Position numbers and translations under genes: made by a program. From positions 32,966,402 to 33,030,401 of the forward strand of contig NC_088301.1 in assembly GCF_032854445.1 (NCBI RefSeq): a DNA stretch of 64,000 bases, written 5' to 3'. The stretch is from Liolophura sinensis (Eukaryota; Mollusca; Polyplacophora; Chitonida; Chitonidae). Under the pieces are notes generated by a model that did not search any database, had not been told where the DNA came from, and saw only the letters and a list, made by a program, of their open reading frames with translations. Of this stretch, positions 55,701-58,087 are shown in pieces; position 1 is the first letter of the stretch; each line of letters starts with the position of its first letter.

Positions 55701-58011
55701 AAGACCACTGTTAAAGACCACATATACCATATGCCTTACCATATGTAAGTGCATTCCGCAATCCATCAACACAATCTTTTATGCTCTAGTCTAATCAATT
55801 ATCAAGTAAAAAAGCATTATTTTGACTTCAGACATGCATTAGAGCTTTCACTGAGTAGTAGAAGAGTACAAAGTAACTCCTGAGGAGACAGCCTTCCTTA
55901 AATTTGGCATTCAATATTTCAAGAACAGATGTACTGTACTTTTCACATTTTTGCAAGGTGTTTATTCAAGTATATTCAGAGGACATTATTCTGTGTAGAC
56001 TGATAAAATTATACTTTTTTGTGAAGCCCTGCAATTGGCAAATCCAATCAAATTAAAACTGTGAATAAATTGCACTCAAAGTGGATCTTTCATATGTGCA
56101 AAGGTTAATGAATTAGTTTATATCATTTTCAAGAATCAACAGTAACTTACGGAAATCATTCTAATATCCACATAGAGGTAAATGAACAATTTATCAAAAA
56201 TACAATGTAAACTTAAAACAATATCACTAAACTATACAAAAATATCTGCTGGACTTGAAAATGACAAAGTTACTATGCCCAAACACTGAATACCAAAATG
56301 AAGCTTTGTTTTGGCTTAGAGTTAATTTTCTACTCCTGCAGGCATCATGCATAATTAATATTTTACCTGTCTACATTCAACCTTCCAAAAGCGGAACATC
56401 TGTATTGACAACTGAAAAAACATTTCTGTTCAGTTTATTTTTTCTAATTTACTGCAAATCTAGGCAAGAAAACAGATATAAGCAGCGTTACTGTCTAATA
56501 CCAACTGTTAATTTTGAATAGTTAAATAAATGATTTTTCTGCACTACTACCCAAGCCATTATTAAAAGTATGTAAACTGGGCCTCCAACATAAGACTCTT
56601 CCCCAAAAGTTTTGACTAAAAGATATTTCCCTAACTTTGATTAATATTTTGGCATTCTTCAGGCCAGAATACATGTATGCTTCAAAATTCAGTATGGTTT
56701 CCCAAGTCAAAAGAGAAACATGAATTCCAGACACAATAACAGAAATTAACATCTCACCAAAAAAAGGAAAAACACATCCAAGAAATCTGCACAGGCAACT
56801 GAGATATATGTTTCATATATACCACACTAGTCCGCGTGATATTCAACCAGGGATTCTCTACAAGCACTGTACCAGGTACATGCACTTATTTTCAATTGGC
56901 ATGTCACAAGGCATAGTTTGATACACACAGTATTAAAACATATCTACACACATGGCCACTGATAATGAATTGTTCAAACCACTTGTATATTTTTGTGGCC
57001 CATAGTTAAATATTCACCGTTTTGAGAAGAAAAAATCTTTTCTGCAACAAACTTCATATCAGTTATAATAACAGAGGTATATTGTGTCAGTGTAAACCAC
57101 ACTGTGTTCCAGGTCAAGTTGACAAAAAATTGTTATTGAGTGACAAAGGCAAGACTGACTATAAACTCCATACAATGTGGAGTATTAATCAGCCATATTG
57201 TGTGACCCTTTTAATTTAGTCTTACCCTTAAAAAATACTTTATTCCTTGACAATACATAGCTATGATGTGCATTTACACATGTAAAATACATTGGCTCAT
57301 CCTTTTTGTGGATTAAACAAGGAACGACTTCCAAGGTCATCATTAAAAATGTGAAGAATGGGCTTCCAAAAATAACTCTTCAATGAAGTTTTTACTTGGA
57401 TTATGATAAATGTTATTTCCTAAATTTTTTTCTCAATTTTAATAATTTCTTTAAAATCTCCACCTTTTTCATTTACCGGAATAAAAGAAAGCACGAATGC
57501 CTACTCAACTACCTTATTTCTTCTCACAGGATATTTTAATTCAGAACCCATATATGTCCATTAAACAACACAGATTTACTCCTTTGTTTGAATATGATTT
57601 CAAGCTACATAATTAATATAACAACTGTATCATAGTGAACAAATTGTACACGATGACAGTAAGGCTTATGGATTCGAAATTGAAATCAAGCCTTGTGCTA
57701 CCATTTACCAGATACTTGACAACTTTCCTGAAGTACAGCACCAGACAGAGCTACATGTAGGATTGATTCATACACAAGACCAGTCAAGCACACTGAGGGC
57801 CAGTCATCTACAGAAAGGCTGGATCATAAGACAAATGAGCCAAGAAAGGCACCCAAAAAAACAAAATACATGGTAATCTACTAGCTTGATAGTAGTGAAT
57901 AATTTAATGTAACATCAGACTCACCTGTTCAAGATCATGTCTCTCCTGAGCAAGCTTGTGTTTCTGCTGCTGAATGAAAGTATCTATGTCATTTTCTACA
58001 TCCCTTGCCAT
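1585..58011 (-). CDS. CSPP1: CSPP1 orthologue, about 45 coding exons, 3' end missing
   Basis: This entry spans the whole gene; the exons are listed separately. The product is a long, hydrophilic, coiled-coil-rich protein of roughly 1,550 residues. Human CSPP1 binds microtubules at centrosomes, spindle poles and ciliary axonemes, and its loss causes Joubert syndrome (family knowledge). The sequence shows colinear landmarks matching the human protein: a start exon with DTFIQQQKHKLAQER; GLPIG...EERRKEYNELL modules; YEEILQKKQQEENRYR; DPEKDPDRL; YNPFGRGGGGAP; a Glu/Arg-rich coiled coil; SPPVPA; AAMRRQLQTE; DIFEGAR; SDSAFIG. Exons use GT-AG sites and their phases join in frame except at two places (E10 to E14, E38 to E39). 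The final exons lie beyond the gap or the left edge, so no stop codon is assigned. Expression would start from the divergent promoter region near 60.9 kb. Confidence 0.95.
2254..2269 (-). CDS. CSPP1: CSPP1 exon 44, possible 16-base exon
   Basis: TTTGGGCATAG|ACTTGAAGTGGACAAG|GTAAAT, phase 2 in and phase 0 out, reads (R)-L-E-V-D-K. It resembles human GLDIDSS in the expected order. Its short length makes it tentative. Confidence 0.4.
2446..2891 (+). repeat. Direct duplication, copy 2
   Basis: Second copy, offset 2,445 bases from the first. Similarity stops abruptly after AAGTGGACAGATCA, about 210 bases before the N gap. Confidence 0.95.
2992..3001 (-). CDS. CSPP1: CSPP1 exon 43, possible 10-base microexon
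   Basis: CTTTCTCTCAG|GCTGGGCCAG|GTATGC has an excellent acceptor and donor around only ten bases. Phase 1 in and phase 2 out would give G-W-A-R followed by L-E-V-D-K from the next exon, aligning with human KWKGLDID. A 24-base form from an upstream AG is also possible. Confidence 0.4.
3057..3100 (-). CDS. CSPP1: CSPP1 exon 42 fragment, cut by the gap
   Basis: The minus strand reads LGVARHPSQLPACK out of the N gap. HPSQLPA aligns with human PPPSQLPSARERRR. The donor is either AT|GTAAAG (exon start 3063) or AAAG|GTCCAG (3057); both give phase 1. An internal CTAG at 3086 could be the acceptor, or the exon may extend into the gap. Confidence 0.5.
3101..3300. other. Assembly gap of exactly 200 N
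   Basis: The round number indicates a placeholder gap, not a measured length. It interrupts CSPP1 between exon 41 and the exon 42 fragment. Open frames across it are artefacts. Confidence 0.99.
3641..3748 (-). CDS. CSPP1: CSPP1 exon 41, SDSAFIG
   Basis: Phase 1 in and out, 108 bases: VYEQELPNMAPHDLGLTRKE then PQALLQSDSAFI and a split Gly. It matches human NSLLESDSAFIGAYG. Acceptor TTACCAG|GTG and donor G|GTTTGT. Confidence 0.96.
3749..5627. other. CSPP1: CSPP1 intron, nothing recognised
   Basis: AT-rich intron between exons 41 and 40. The open frames here (for example 4424-4708 plus) lack homology or splice support. Confidence 0.7.
5628..5759 (-). CDS. CSPP1: CSPP1 exon 40, LEAQQLALIQKQ
   Basis: Phase 1 in and out, 132 bases: GSESRRGVRESYPETPQTNL then DLEAQQLALIQKQEDALRNQ. 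It matches human LEIQQQALLREQQKRLNR. Donor A|GTAAGG; reading on would soon hit a stop. Confidence 0.95.
6151..6278 (-). CDS. CSPP1: CSPP1 exon 39, DIFEGAR
   Basis: Phase 2 in, phase 1 out, 42 whole codons: RREPEFDIFEGARNRAPVS then VRRQPPDNASTSNIKEFNYL. Human has [22 protein letters not shown]. Acceptor TTTTCAG|G and donor G|GTTTGT. Confidence 0.95.
6748..6804 (-). CDS. CSPP1: CSPP1 exon 38
   Basis: Nineteen codons, phase 0 in and out: NDYEVYDPRLVVQRPPSSP, with a strong acceptor (ATTTTTTTCTCAG|AAT) and donor (CCC|GTGAGT). Exon 39 enters in phase 2, so an exon of length 2 modulo 3 is still missing between them. Confidence 0.75.
7208..7411. repeat. MITE-like repeat, copy 1
   Basis: Shares CAGTCCAA, GTGAAC(T/C)CATTTG, TGTGCTCATAAAACATA, GAAAACGATGC and GTCTCCCATT-like blocks in the same order with 33444-33647. 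The ends carry inverted GAC(A/G)GTCCAAA words, as in short inverted-repeat elements. Confidence 0.6.
7555..7643 (-). CDS. CSPP1: CSPP1 exon 37, VLNQLAAMRRQL
   Basis: Phase 1 in, phase 0 out: ADVLNQLAAMRRQLQTERAR then VENALDHQK. It matches human VIMELSEMRKQLRSEERRL. Donor AAG|GTAGAA. The open frame continues into the intron, but family resemblance ends at the donor. Confidence 0.95.
8050..8098 (-). CDS. CSPP1: CSPP1 exon 36
   Basis: Forty-nine bases, phase 0 in, phase 1 out: QAPDSMAAESRPPRAS. Donor A|GTGAGT. It joins exon 37 with a split Ser codon. Confidence 0.87.
8433..8504 (-). CDS. CSPP1: CSPP1 exon 35, SPVVPALRKN
   Basis: Twenty-four codons, phase 0 in and out: EQRGNSPVVPALRKNSAP then APPKTQ. 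It matches human PSPIVPALQNKIAS. Acceptor GTTGACAG|GAA and donor CAG|GTAATG. Confidence 0.93.
8505..10212. other. CSPP1: CSPP1 intron with one SINE fragment
   Basis: Apart from the SINE piece at 8656-8750 I see no exon, RNA gene or repeat. Confidence 0.7.
8656..8750 (-). mobile_element. Truncated SINE fragment
   Basis: TCAAGAATATTTCACTTATA, CATTATGGTGGGAGG, ACCCATGACCGTCTGC and CTTCCCACGTATGG match the core of the 41.8-kb SINE in minus orientation. The tRNA head is absent. Confidence 0.75.
10213..10263 (-). CDS. CSPP1: CSPP1 exon 34
   Basis: Seventeen codons, phase 0 in and out: DEDSSIDATAMLSHLNL. Acceptor TGCTTTCTAG|GAT and donor CTG|GTAACC. No clear human counterpart comes to mind, but the phase fits. 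Confidence 0.7.
12988..13005 (+). repeat. Run of 18 G
   Basis: Homopolymer in the long intron between exons 34 and 33. The length is likely polymorphic or inexact. Confidence 0.9.
13377..13418 (-). CDS. CSPP1: Possible 42-base cassette exon
   Basis: CACCCCCAG|AGT ... ATA|GTAAGT bounds an open 42 bases reading SPLSVNMCTHLSVI in phase 0, compatible with exons 33 and 34. The composition is unlike the rest of the protein, so it may be chance. Confidence 0.22.
13749..13802 (-). CDS. CSPP1: CSPP1 exon 33, SPPVPA
   Basis: Eighteen codons, phase 0 in and out: ADRPSSPPVPAVKSKRAM. It contains the SPPVPA(R/V)K motif found in human AQSPPVPARKNQLR. Acceptor TTTTCAG|GCC and donor ATG|GTAAAA. Confidence 0.93.
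14202..14357 (-). CDS. CSPP1: CSPP1 exon 32, coiled coil part 2
   Basis: Fifty-two codons, phase 0 in and out: ARRKNEEIRKLTEEKRKQAE then RKLQELRERQEEERKARE, ending LQSN at donor AAT|GTAAGT. It is a continuous helix with exon 31. Human has [20 protein letters not shown]. Confidence 0.95.
14722..14871 (-). CDS. CSPP1: CSPP1 exon 31, coiled coil part 1
   Basis: Fifty codons, phase 0 in and out, nearly all Glu, Arg, Gln and Lys: IEDKRRREAEERERLRQEEE then LEEQQRRIQHEFEEEQRRK. It matches human [20 protein letters not shown]. It is low-complexity, so the homology rests on order and flanks. Confidence 0.95.
15233..15286 (-). CDS. CSPP1: CSPP1 exon 30
   Basis: Eighteen codons, phase 0 in and out: TYEEKTASDKYKDDLRQQ. 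It leads into the coiled coil and corresponds to human TELQIKQQELYKNFLRFQ. Donor CAG|GTATGT. Confidence 0.93.
15578..15750 (-). CDS. CSPP1: CSPP1 exon 29
   Basis: Phase 1 in, phase 0 out, 173 bases: DLRHLRINEQDHSPTKQS, then Pro-rich PRGPPQPVSPRLVAKSPPP, ending YARGGHGIFGVPK. It aligns with human DLNRMHRQNIDAYHNP ... FARGNVFGEPP. Confidence 0.95.
16238..16335 (-). CDS. CSPP1: CSPP1 exon 28, YNPFGRGGGGAP signature
   Basis: Phase 2 in, phase 1 out: LDRKWEEENKNYNPFGRGGG then GAPIKDSQGQTL. Human has [20 protein letters not shown]. It is the clearest family signature in the window. Acceptor TTTTGCAG|ACT and donor G|GTGAGT. Confidence 0.97.
16684..16733 (-). CDS. CSPP1: CSPP1 exon 27
   Basis: Fifty bases, phase 0 in, phase 2 out: IEEQRLKKKREKEEQER. 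It is pure charged helix, matching human IREREERRKKEREEKEE. Acceptor TTTTGACAG|ATT and donor AG|GTAAAA. Confidence 0.93.
16943..17066 (-). CDS. CSPP1: CSPP1 exon 26, QSYQAELQKQ
   Basis: Phase 2 in, phase 0 out: SSPRKTEGRRSVLPFPVEE then RTKQKKDTQSYQAELQKQ. The end matches human QSLQSYQEALQQQI, the start of the charged helix before the GGGGAP motif. The donor CAG|GTGCTT is the weakest in this group. Confidence 0.93.
17569..17635 (-). CDS. CSPP1: CSPP1 exon 25
   Basis: Phase 1 in, phase 2 out: a Thr-rich stretch DIPSTTLDAAPTTTRV then QFDEP. Acceptor TTATTATAG|ATG and donor AG|GTCTGT. Confidence 0.88.
17921..18196 (+). repeat. Dispersed repeat containing GTTTAACGTCGTACTTAAC
   Basis: About 275 bases from GTGTGAGTGAGTGGGTGCTT through GTTTAACGTCGTACTTAAC, CCTCCTTGTTGCAAGACGG and TGATACGGGTCAACCAGACG to GAATGCCAAGCAAAGAAG. 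I recognise this as a common interspersed repeat in mollusc or other lophotrochozoan genomes. It is more GC-rich than its flanks. An 88-codon open frame on the minus strand is a by-product. Confidence 0.7.
18410..18495 (-). CDS. CSPP1: CSPP1 exon 24
   Basis: Phase 2 in, phase 1 out: TYLSRVPDYGSVNEAYHL then SGLRNPLESY. Aromatic and Gly-containing, like the human YRTPYDDAYYFYGSRN segment. Donor A|GTAAGT. Confidence 0.9.
18724..18870 (-). CDS. CSPP1: CSPP1 exon 23
   Basis: Phase 2 in and out, 147 bases: SRTDAILERRPDLGYSGGG, TGILDRGWEGLIDRPRQP, then a Pro-rich TQPPPGYEN. It corresponds in position to the human Pro-rich central segment. Acceptor TTTCAG|CTC and donor TC|GTAAGC. Confidence 0.9.
19240..19370 (+). 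repeat. Dispersed 'TTTCAGCA(C/T)CAAAA' repeat, copy A
   Basis: AATTCTGAGAGTT, GGATGATATCCAAGTGG, TTTCAGCACCAAAAGTAACA and CTTTATTTGCCACTAAA occur in an order also seen near 45.55, 53.4 and 54.8 kb. Confidence 0.5.
19414..19656 (-). CDS. CSPP1: CSPP1 exon 22, DPEKDPDRL
   Basis: A 243-base exon, phase 2 in and out. ERDHDWRVNATGFFDPEKD continues with PDRLRGLPLTEARKEQPPRD and ends NPYLNALDSL. Human has ELRVAASGAQDPEKSPDRL at this point. The acceptor has a long T tract (TTTTTTTTCTTCAG). Donor AG|GTTTGT. Confidence 0.95.
20289..20385 (-). CDS. CSPP1: CSPP1 exon 21
   Basis: Phase 1 in, phase 2 out: HEETSSAKRRKKESYRHELE then QQIQEHLDAKKW. It matches human [20 protein letters not shown]. It is a basic helix leading into the DPEK landmark. 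Donor TG|GTAATC. Confidence 0.93.
20386..22659. other. CSPP1: CSPP1 intron
   Basis: Holds a 134-codon plus-strand open frame (20635-21039) with no recognisable domain, treated as chance. No repeat identified. Confidence 0.6.
22660..22674 (-). CDS. CSPP1: CSPP1 exon 20, 15-base microexon
   Basis: GTTGCAG|ATCCAAAGAAAGTTG|GTAGGT, phase 1 in and out, adds D-P-K-K-V between LLI-G and G-HEETSS. Because it is symmetric, exons 19 and 21 also join in frame without it, so it is a likely cassette. Confidence 0.65.
22956..23055 (-). CDS. CSPP1: CSPP1 exon 19
   Basis: Phase 0 in, phase 1 out: a Gln run (AQQQQRPQQSQAHYIPRP) then PSDHPQATLLI and a split Gly codon at donor G|GTAAGA. The LLIG end aligns roughly with human GMLFGG. 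Confidence 0.85.
23056..24776. other. CSPP1: CSPP1 intron
   Basis: Near 24.1-24.25 kb there are tandem-like words (ACATGTACAAATAGCAACC, GCAGGCTTGATG). Near 24.5-24.7 kb, AGCATCA(G/T)AAACATGATAG and a TGCATCCA(A/G)AAAATACAAA stretch recur, a short imperfect duplication. No exon. Confidence 0.5.
24777..24836 (-). CDS. CSPP1: CSPP1 exon 18
   Basis: Twenty codons, phase 0 in and out: LNNMRDSLVNAADD then SVTESE at donor GAG|GTAAGG. The exon is symmetric, so skipping would keep frame. Confidence 0.75.
25430..25516 (-). CDS. CSPP1: CSPP1 exon 17
   Basis: Twenty-nine codons, phase 0 in and out: PSRTNRDKSLLEDGDWLRPE then RMKNDLYNA. Acceptor TTTCATAG|CCG and donor GCG|GTATGT. Confidence 0.85.
25845..25920 (-). 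CDS. CSPP1: CSPP1 exon 16
   Basis: Phase 2 in (completes Arg after NRY), phase 0 out: RYDDPELTRPNPKLTSRD then RDLYGSD at donor GAT|GTAAGT. It is charged and Pro/Asn-rich. Confidence 0.9.
25921..27793. other. CSPP1: CSPP1 intron
   Basis: Contains the 22-bp hairpin at 27.0 kb. No exon found. Confidence 0.65.
27023..27070. repeat. Perfect 22-bp inverted repeat with 4-base loop
   Basis: GATATGAAGACGCTGGATAT(AT) at 27023-27044 pairs perfectly with 27049-27070 around the loop CCAT. It lies in a CSPP1 intron. Confidence 0.9.
27794..27924 (-). CDS. CSPP1: CSPP1 exon 15, YEEIL...EENRYR
   Basis: Phase 0 in, phase 2 out. GHLGPDENSSWLQNGPPSAP leads to TPTYEEILQKKQQEENRYR. This matches human [21 protein letters not shown] closely, a firm homology anchor. 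Acceptor GTTGTAG|GGA and donor AG|GTCAGT. Confidence 0.95.
28978..29100 (+). mobile_element. Degenerate SINE fragment
   Basis: TGGTCTGCCAGCCACCTTGC, GTGGGTTTCCTCCCACCATA, ATGCTGGCAGC and an AT-rich end with AGAATAAATAG resemble the SINE core, with many changes. Confidence 0.55.
29434..29524 (-). CDS. CSPP1: CSPP1 exon 14
   Basis: Phase 2 in, phase 0 out: SKYGRRHQKATKALWQIK then NQPWLFARRINQ at donor CAG|GTTTGT. The acceptor is TTTATACCCCCAG|G. A second AG seven bases inside would give phase 0 entry. A competing open frame exists, but it would leave the exon in phase 2 and break exon 15, which is fixed by homology. Confidence 0.75.
30586..30615 (-). CDS. CSPP1: Possible 30-base cassette exon
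   Basis: ATGTAG|GTCACA ... AAG|GTAGGG bounds an open 30 bases reading VTPPKSSLYK in phase 0. The polypyrimidine tract is weak. It would fit after exon 13 but does not repair the phase step into exon 14. It may be chance. Confidence 0.22.
31820..31840 (+). repeat. Run of 21 G
   Basis: Preceded by GGGGC. The longest homopolymer in the window, in the intron between exons 14 and 13. Confidence 0.9.
32698..32802 (-). CDS. CSPP1: CSPP1 candidate exon 13
   Basis: Thirty-five codons in phase 0: GKQRKRDLNREYREVVRV followed by MNMSDEESEEPDVKPYT, with donor ACT|GTGAGT. A basic helix followed by an acidic Ser/Glu patch suits this protein. The frame that would follow exon 10 phase 2 hits a stop inside the exon, so only phase 0 is usable. 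Its link to exon 14 (phase 2) is unresolved. Confidence 0.65.
33101..33151 (-). CDS. CSPP1: CSPP1 candidate exon 12
   Basis: A 51-base symmetric exon reading THYYGTIPGLAQSRSAE in phase 0, with acceptor TTTGACAG|ACT and donor GAA|GTAAGT. It is consistent in phase with candidate exons 11 and 13. Confidence 0.65.
33444..33647. repeat. MITE-like repeat, copy 2
   Basis: Second copy of the 7.2-kb repeat, similar length and order. GACGGTCCAACG near the left end is inverted as GTTTGGACCGTC near the right end. No transposase is visible. Confidence 0.6.
34678..34719 (-). CDS. CSPP1: CSPP1 candidate exon 11
   Basis: A 42-base exon with a good acceptor (ACTTTTCAG|AAA) and donor (CAG|GTAAGC). In phase 0 it reads KHEGRNPELSRRQQ. 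It is symmetric, so it can be included or skipped, but it needs phase 0 from upstream, which exon 10 as sequenced does not supply. Confidence 0.6.
34720..36243. other. CSPP1: CSPP1 intron
   Basis: Repeated short blocks (CAACACTACATAAAT, ACCACACA, AAAACATCA) between 35.4 and 35.7 kb suggest a decayed local tandem array. I searched for an exon of length 1 modulo 3 to fix the phase and found none. Confidence 0.5.
36244..36335 (-). CDS. CSPP1: CSPP1 exon 10, EYNEFL module; phase problem
   Basis: QEKAKKRNEEYNEFLREKER then ARNKKSRLGS and a split codon TT at donor TT|GTAAGT, so phase 0 in and phase 2 out. EEYNEFLREKER matches the human NKEYNQFLRGKEES landmark. Phase 2 joins exon 14 but not exons 11-13. 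An A run of seven near the 3' end (plus-strand T run around 36260) matters: eight A's would give phase 0 and a WEL ending, joining exon 11 in frame. Confidence 0.85.
36336..40116. other. CSPP1: CSPP1 intron
   Basis: No supported exon. A GC-richer patch at 39.05-39.17 kb is open on both strands but has no recognisable product. Confidence 0.55.
40117..40242 (-). CDS. CSPP1: CSPP1 exon 9
   Basis: Forty-two codons, phase 0 in and out, beginning PWASWEMKLFKEFLKQRY and ending PYSVRG at donor GGT|GTAAGT. It is basic and helical (KLFKEFLKQRYIMRKRG). The acceptor CTGACAG|CCT was chosen over a second AG 10 bases inside because only it keeps phase 0. The longer open frame on this strand here (NEIIQGVPQTE) is a shadow. 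Confidence 0.75.
41500..41640. repeat. Possible palindromic repeat
   Basis: CGTCCAGACTATCCAACATC, CAACTTTTGTTGACTCAAC and CCGTCCACACAATACATC look like the 'CGTCCACAC ... CCAACAT ... TTGTTG' class of short palindromic interspersed elements. The boundaries are uncertain. Confidence 0.35.
41838..42088 (-). mobile_element. Full-length tRNA-derived SINE with 13-bp TSD
   Basis: On the minus strand the element starts GGGCCTCCGTGGCTCAGTGC (A-box-like), followed by a B-box-like GAGTTCAAGACC, a core with CCGGTTTCC and CATAATGCTGGCC, and ends AATATTCTTGAGTAATACACC plus an A tail. The target-site duplication TTTTGCCTTTGAT flanks it at 41825-41837 and 42089-42101. Confidence 0.9.
43493..43576 (-). CDS. 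CSPP1: CSPP1 exon 8
   Basis: Twenty-eight codons, phase 0 in and out: KAARGEKIPGRGGETLGVPG then LDDRLNDQ. It repeats the LGVPG turn seen before the helical modules (human LGVSLPIG). Acceptor TTTTCACAG|AAA and donor CAG|GTACAC. Confidence 0.85.
44726..44860 (-). CDS. CSPP1: CSPP1 exon 7, module 4
   Basis: Forty-five codons, phase 0 in and out. SSRKENLPPKPATPDTFLSK leads to REKKKLDEERKKEYNQLLQQ. The Gly-Pro turn is replaced by LSKLGG, but the helix and the EYNQLL box are conserved. Acceptor TTTCAG|AGC and donor CAG|GTATGA. Confidence 0.93.
45008..45277 (-). mobile_element. Full-length tRNA-derived SINE with 14-bp TSD
   Basis: Same family as the 41.8-kb copy: head GGCCTCCGTGGCTCAGTCGG, B-box GAGTTCAAGTC, core and AAATAAATAAATG tail. 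The perfect duplication TCCTGTACAATAAA lies at 44994-45007 and 45278-45291. Confidence 0.9.
45545..45620 (+). repeat. Dispersed repeat, copy B
   Basis: ATTCAGAACCAAAAGTAATA, then TTTCATAACTATTTGCCTCT, then AAGAATGTACTT. Similar to the 53.4-kb copy. Confidence 0.45.
46920..47250. promoter_or_regulatory. CpG-dense intronic block
   Basis: Within the intron between CSPP1 exons 7 and 6, about 330 bases hold many CpG and GC-rich words (CCGCCGAAG, GACGATCGGG, CATCGG, AGCCGG), unlike the AT-rich surroundings. It could be an internal promoter for a shorter CSPP1 form or an enhancer, or simply a divergent repeat. Confidence 0.25.
47407..47928 (-). CDS. CSPP1: CSPP1 exon 6, large exon with 36-residue repeats
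   Basis: This is the largest exon, at 174 codons, phase 0 in and out. It starts NPPGTHRQILEPKTGGKH and ends with GEKSIHPSQ at donor CAG|GTAGTT. It is rich in His, Arg, Asp and Gln. Three tandem degenerate repeats of about 36 residues are visible: HERLNHIRNQEDQRSV, then SPLQDRLDHLRDEHYYQRTV, then SPLHDRLIHIKDERSPRSV, each with a (D/E)RL(N/D/I)H(I/L)(R/K) core. A related Arg/Asp-rich segment exists in human CSPP1 but further along the chain. The exon is intrinsically disordered in character and I recognise no catalytic motif. Confidence 0.9.
48300..48425 (-). CDS. CSPP1: CSPP1 exon 5, module 3
   Basis: Forty-two codons, phase 0 in and out. SPKPVRPPKIADEGGLPVG precedes AEQKKKLEDERIKEYNEFLQ. The splice sites are TATAG|TCC and AAG|GTTATT. 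It has the same architecture as exons 3, 4 and 7. Confidence 0.93.
49267..49397 (+). mobile_element. 5'-truncated SINE with 12-bp TSD
   Basis: The plus strand carries only the core and tail of the same SINE: CTGCGGATGGTCATGGGTTT, CCGGTTTCCTCC, CATAATGCTGGCC, TATTCTTGAGTACGG, CACCAATCAAATAAATAAAC. The tRNA head is missing. GTAATATCTTAC flanks it on both sides (49255-49266 and 49397-49408). Confidence 0.85.
49831..49974 (-). CDS. CSPP1: CSPP1 exon 4, module 2
   Basis: Forty-eight codons, phase 0 in and out. A Pro/Arg-rich lead (KGPRRLPTPNGRSLPVGGG) precedes DRRKALQEERSREYNKMLAQ. The turn is SLPVG rather than GLPIG, and the terminal box is EYNKML. Confidence 0.93.
50260..50523 (+). other. Coding-like plus-strand ORF nested in a CSPP1 intron
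   Basis: TTTGTTTACAG|GG precedes an open frame reading NQNAQSKLEPPHFARWDESL, then YRQILADYLIHQGQIDCNLT and IIRSKLIDQGFNEL to a stop. It has a balanced amino-acid composition unlike random intron translation, and a plausible acceptor. There is no initiator exon nearby. I do not recognise the family. It may be a terminal exon of a nested gene, or a retro-copied or domesticated fragment. Confidence 0.3.
51758..51874 (-). CDS. CSPP1: CSPP1 exon 3, GLPIG/EYN module 1
   Basis: Thirty-nine codons, phase 0 in and out. It carries ETGLPIG followed by ARRKKLQEERRKEYNELLLK. This matches the human pattern SLPIG...LKLERNKEYNQFL, a short Gly-Pro turn followed by a charged helix ending in an EYN-x-(F/L)-L box. 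It is one of at least four such modules, each on its own symmetric exon. Confidence 0.93.
53113..53184 (-). CDS. CSPP1: CSPP1 exon 2
   Basis: Twenty-four codons, phase 0 in and out, starting DEPVHERKTWDKPTNEK, with acceptor TTTCAG|GAT and donor GAG|GTGGGT. It is hydrophilic and has no domain that I recognise. It joins exon 1 to the first GLPIG module. Confidence 0.8.
53335..53490 (+). repeat. Dispersed repeat, copy C
   Basis: GATTCTGAGAGTTTTAGAAA, GAATGATATTCAACTGGG, TTTCAGCATCAAAAATAATA and TTAATTGCCTCTACAAATGC, followed by a G-rich run. Same block order as copy A. Confidence 0.5.
54366..54478 (+). mobile_element. Truncated, diverged SINE core and tail
   Basis: GGGTTTTCCCACAGGTTCTG, CCGGTTTCTTCC, ATAATGTTAGCCGCC and GTCCTTGAGTACAGTGTAAA followed by an A-rich AAATAAACAAATAAAT tail. 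Same family, older, with no clear TSD. Confidence 0.75.
54755..54865 (+). repeat. Dispersed repeat, copy D
   Basis: AAGTTTCAGCATGAAATATA, ATTTATTTGCCTCTAAAATG. It is about 1.3 kb from copy C in the same orientation. Confidence 0.45.
57925..58011 (-). CDS. CSPP1: CSPP1 exon 1 (start codon)
   Basis: This exon has 29 codons, beginning MARDVENDIDTFIQQQKHKL and ending HDLEQ at donor CAG|GTGAGT, phase 0. It resembles the human start ([20 protein letters not shown]) in position and pattern: a short acidic lead followed by a helical Gln/Lys/Glu stretch. The ATG context is CAGCATGG. Confidence 0.9.
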
Positions 58012-58087
58012 GCTGGTCACTACGCTAAAGAAATTTTCTCCTCACTCTTCCTCAAGATCGCCCAGACTTGCGTGTTTAGTTAATATT
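58012..58087 (-). other. CSPP1: 5' UTR part of CSPP1 coding exon 1
   Basis: The acceptor TTAATTACAG|AATATT falls at 58087/58088. The 76 bases to the start codon contain in-frame stops, so the start codon at 58011 is the first usable one. Confidence 0.75.

Larger units (their letters stand above)
53185..57924. other. CSPP1: CSPP1 intron between exons 2 and 1
   Basis: 4.7 kb of AT-rich sequence with two dispersed-repeat copies and a SINE fragment. None of its open frames carries family resemblance. Confidence 0.65.
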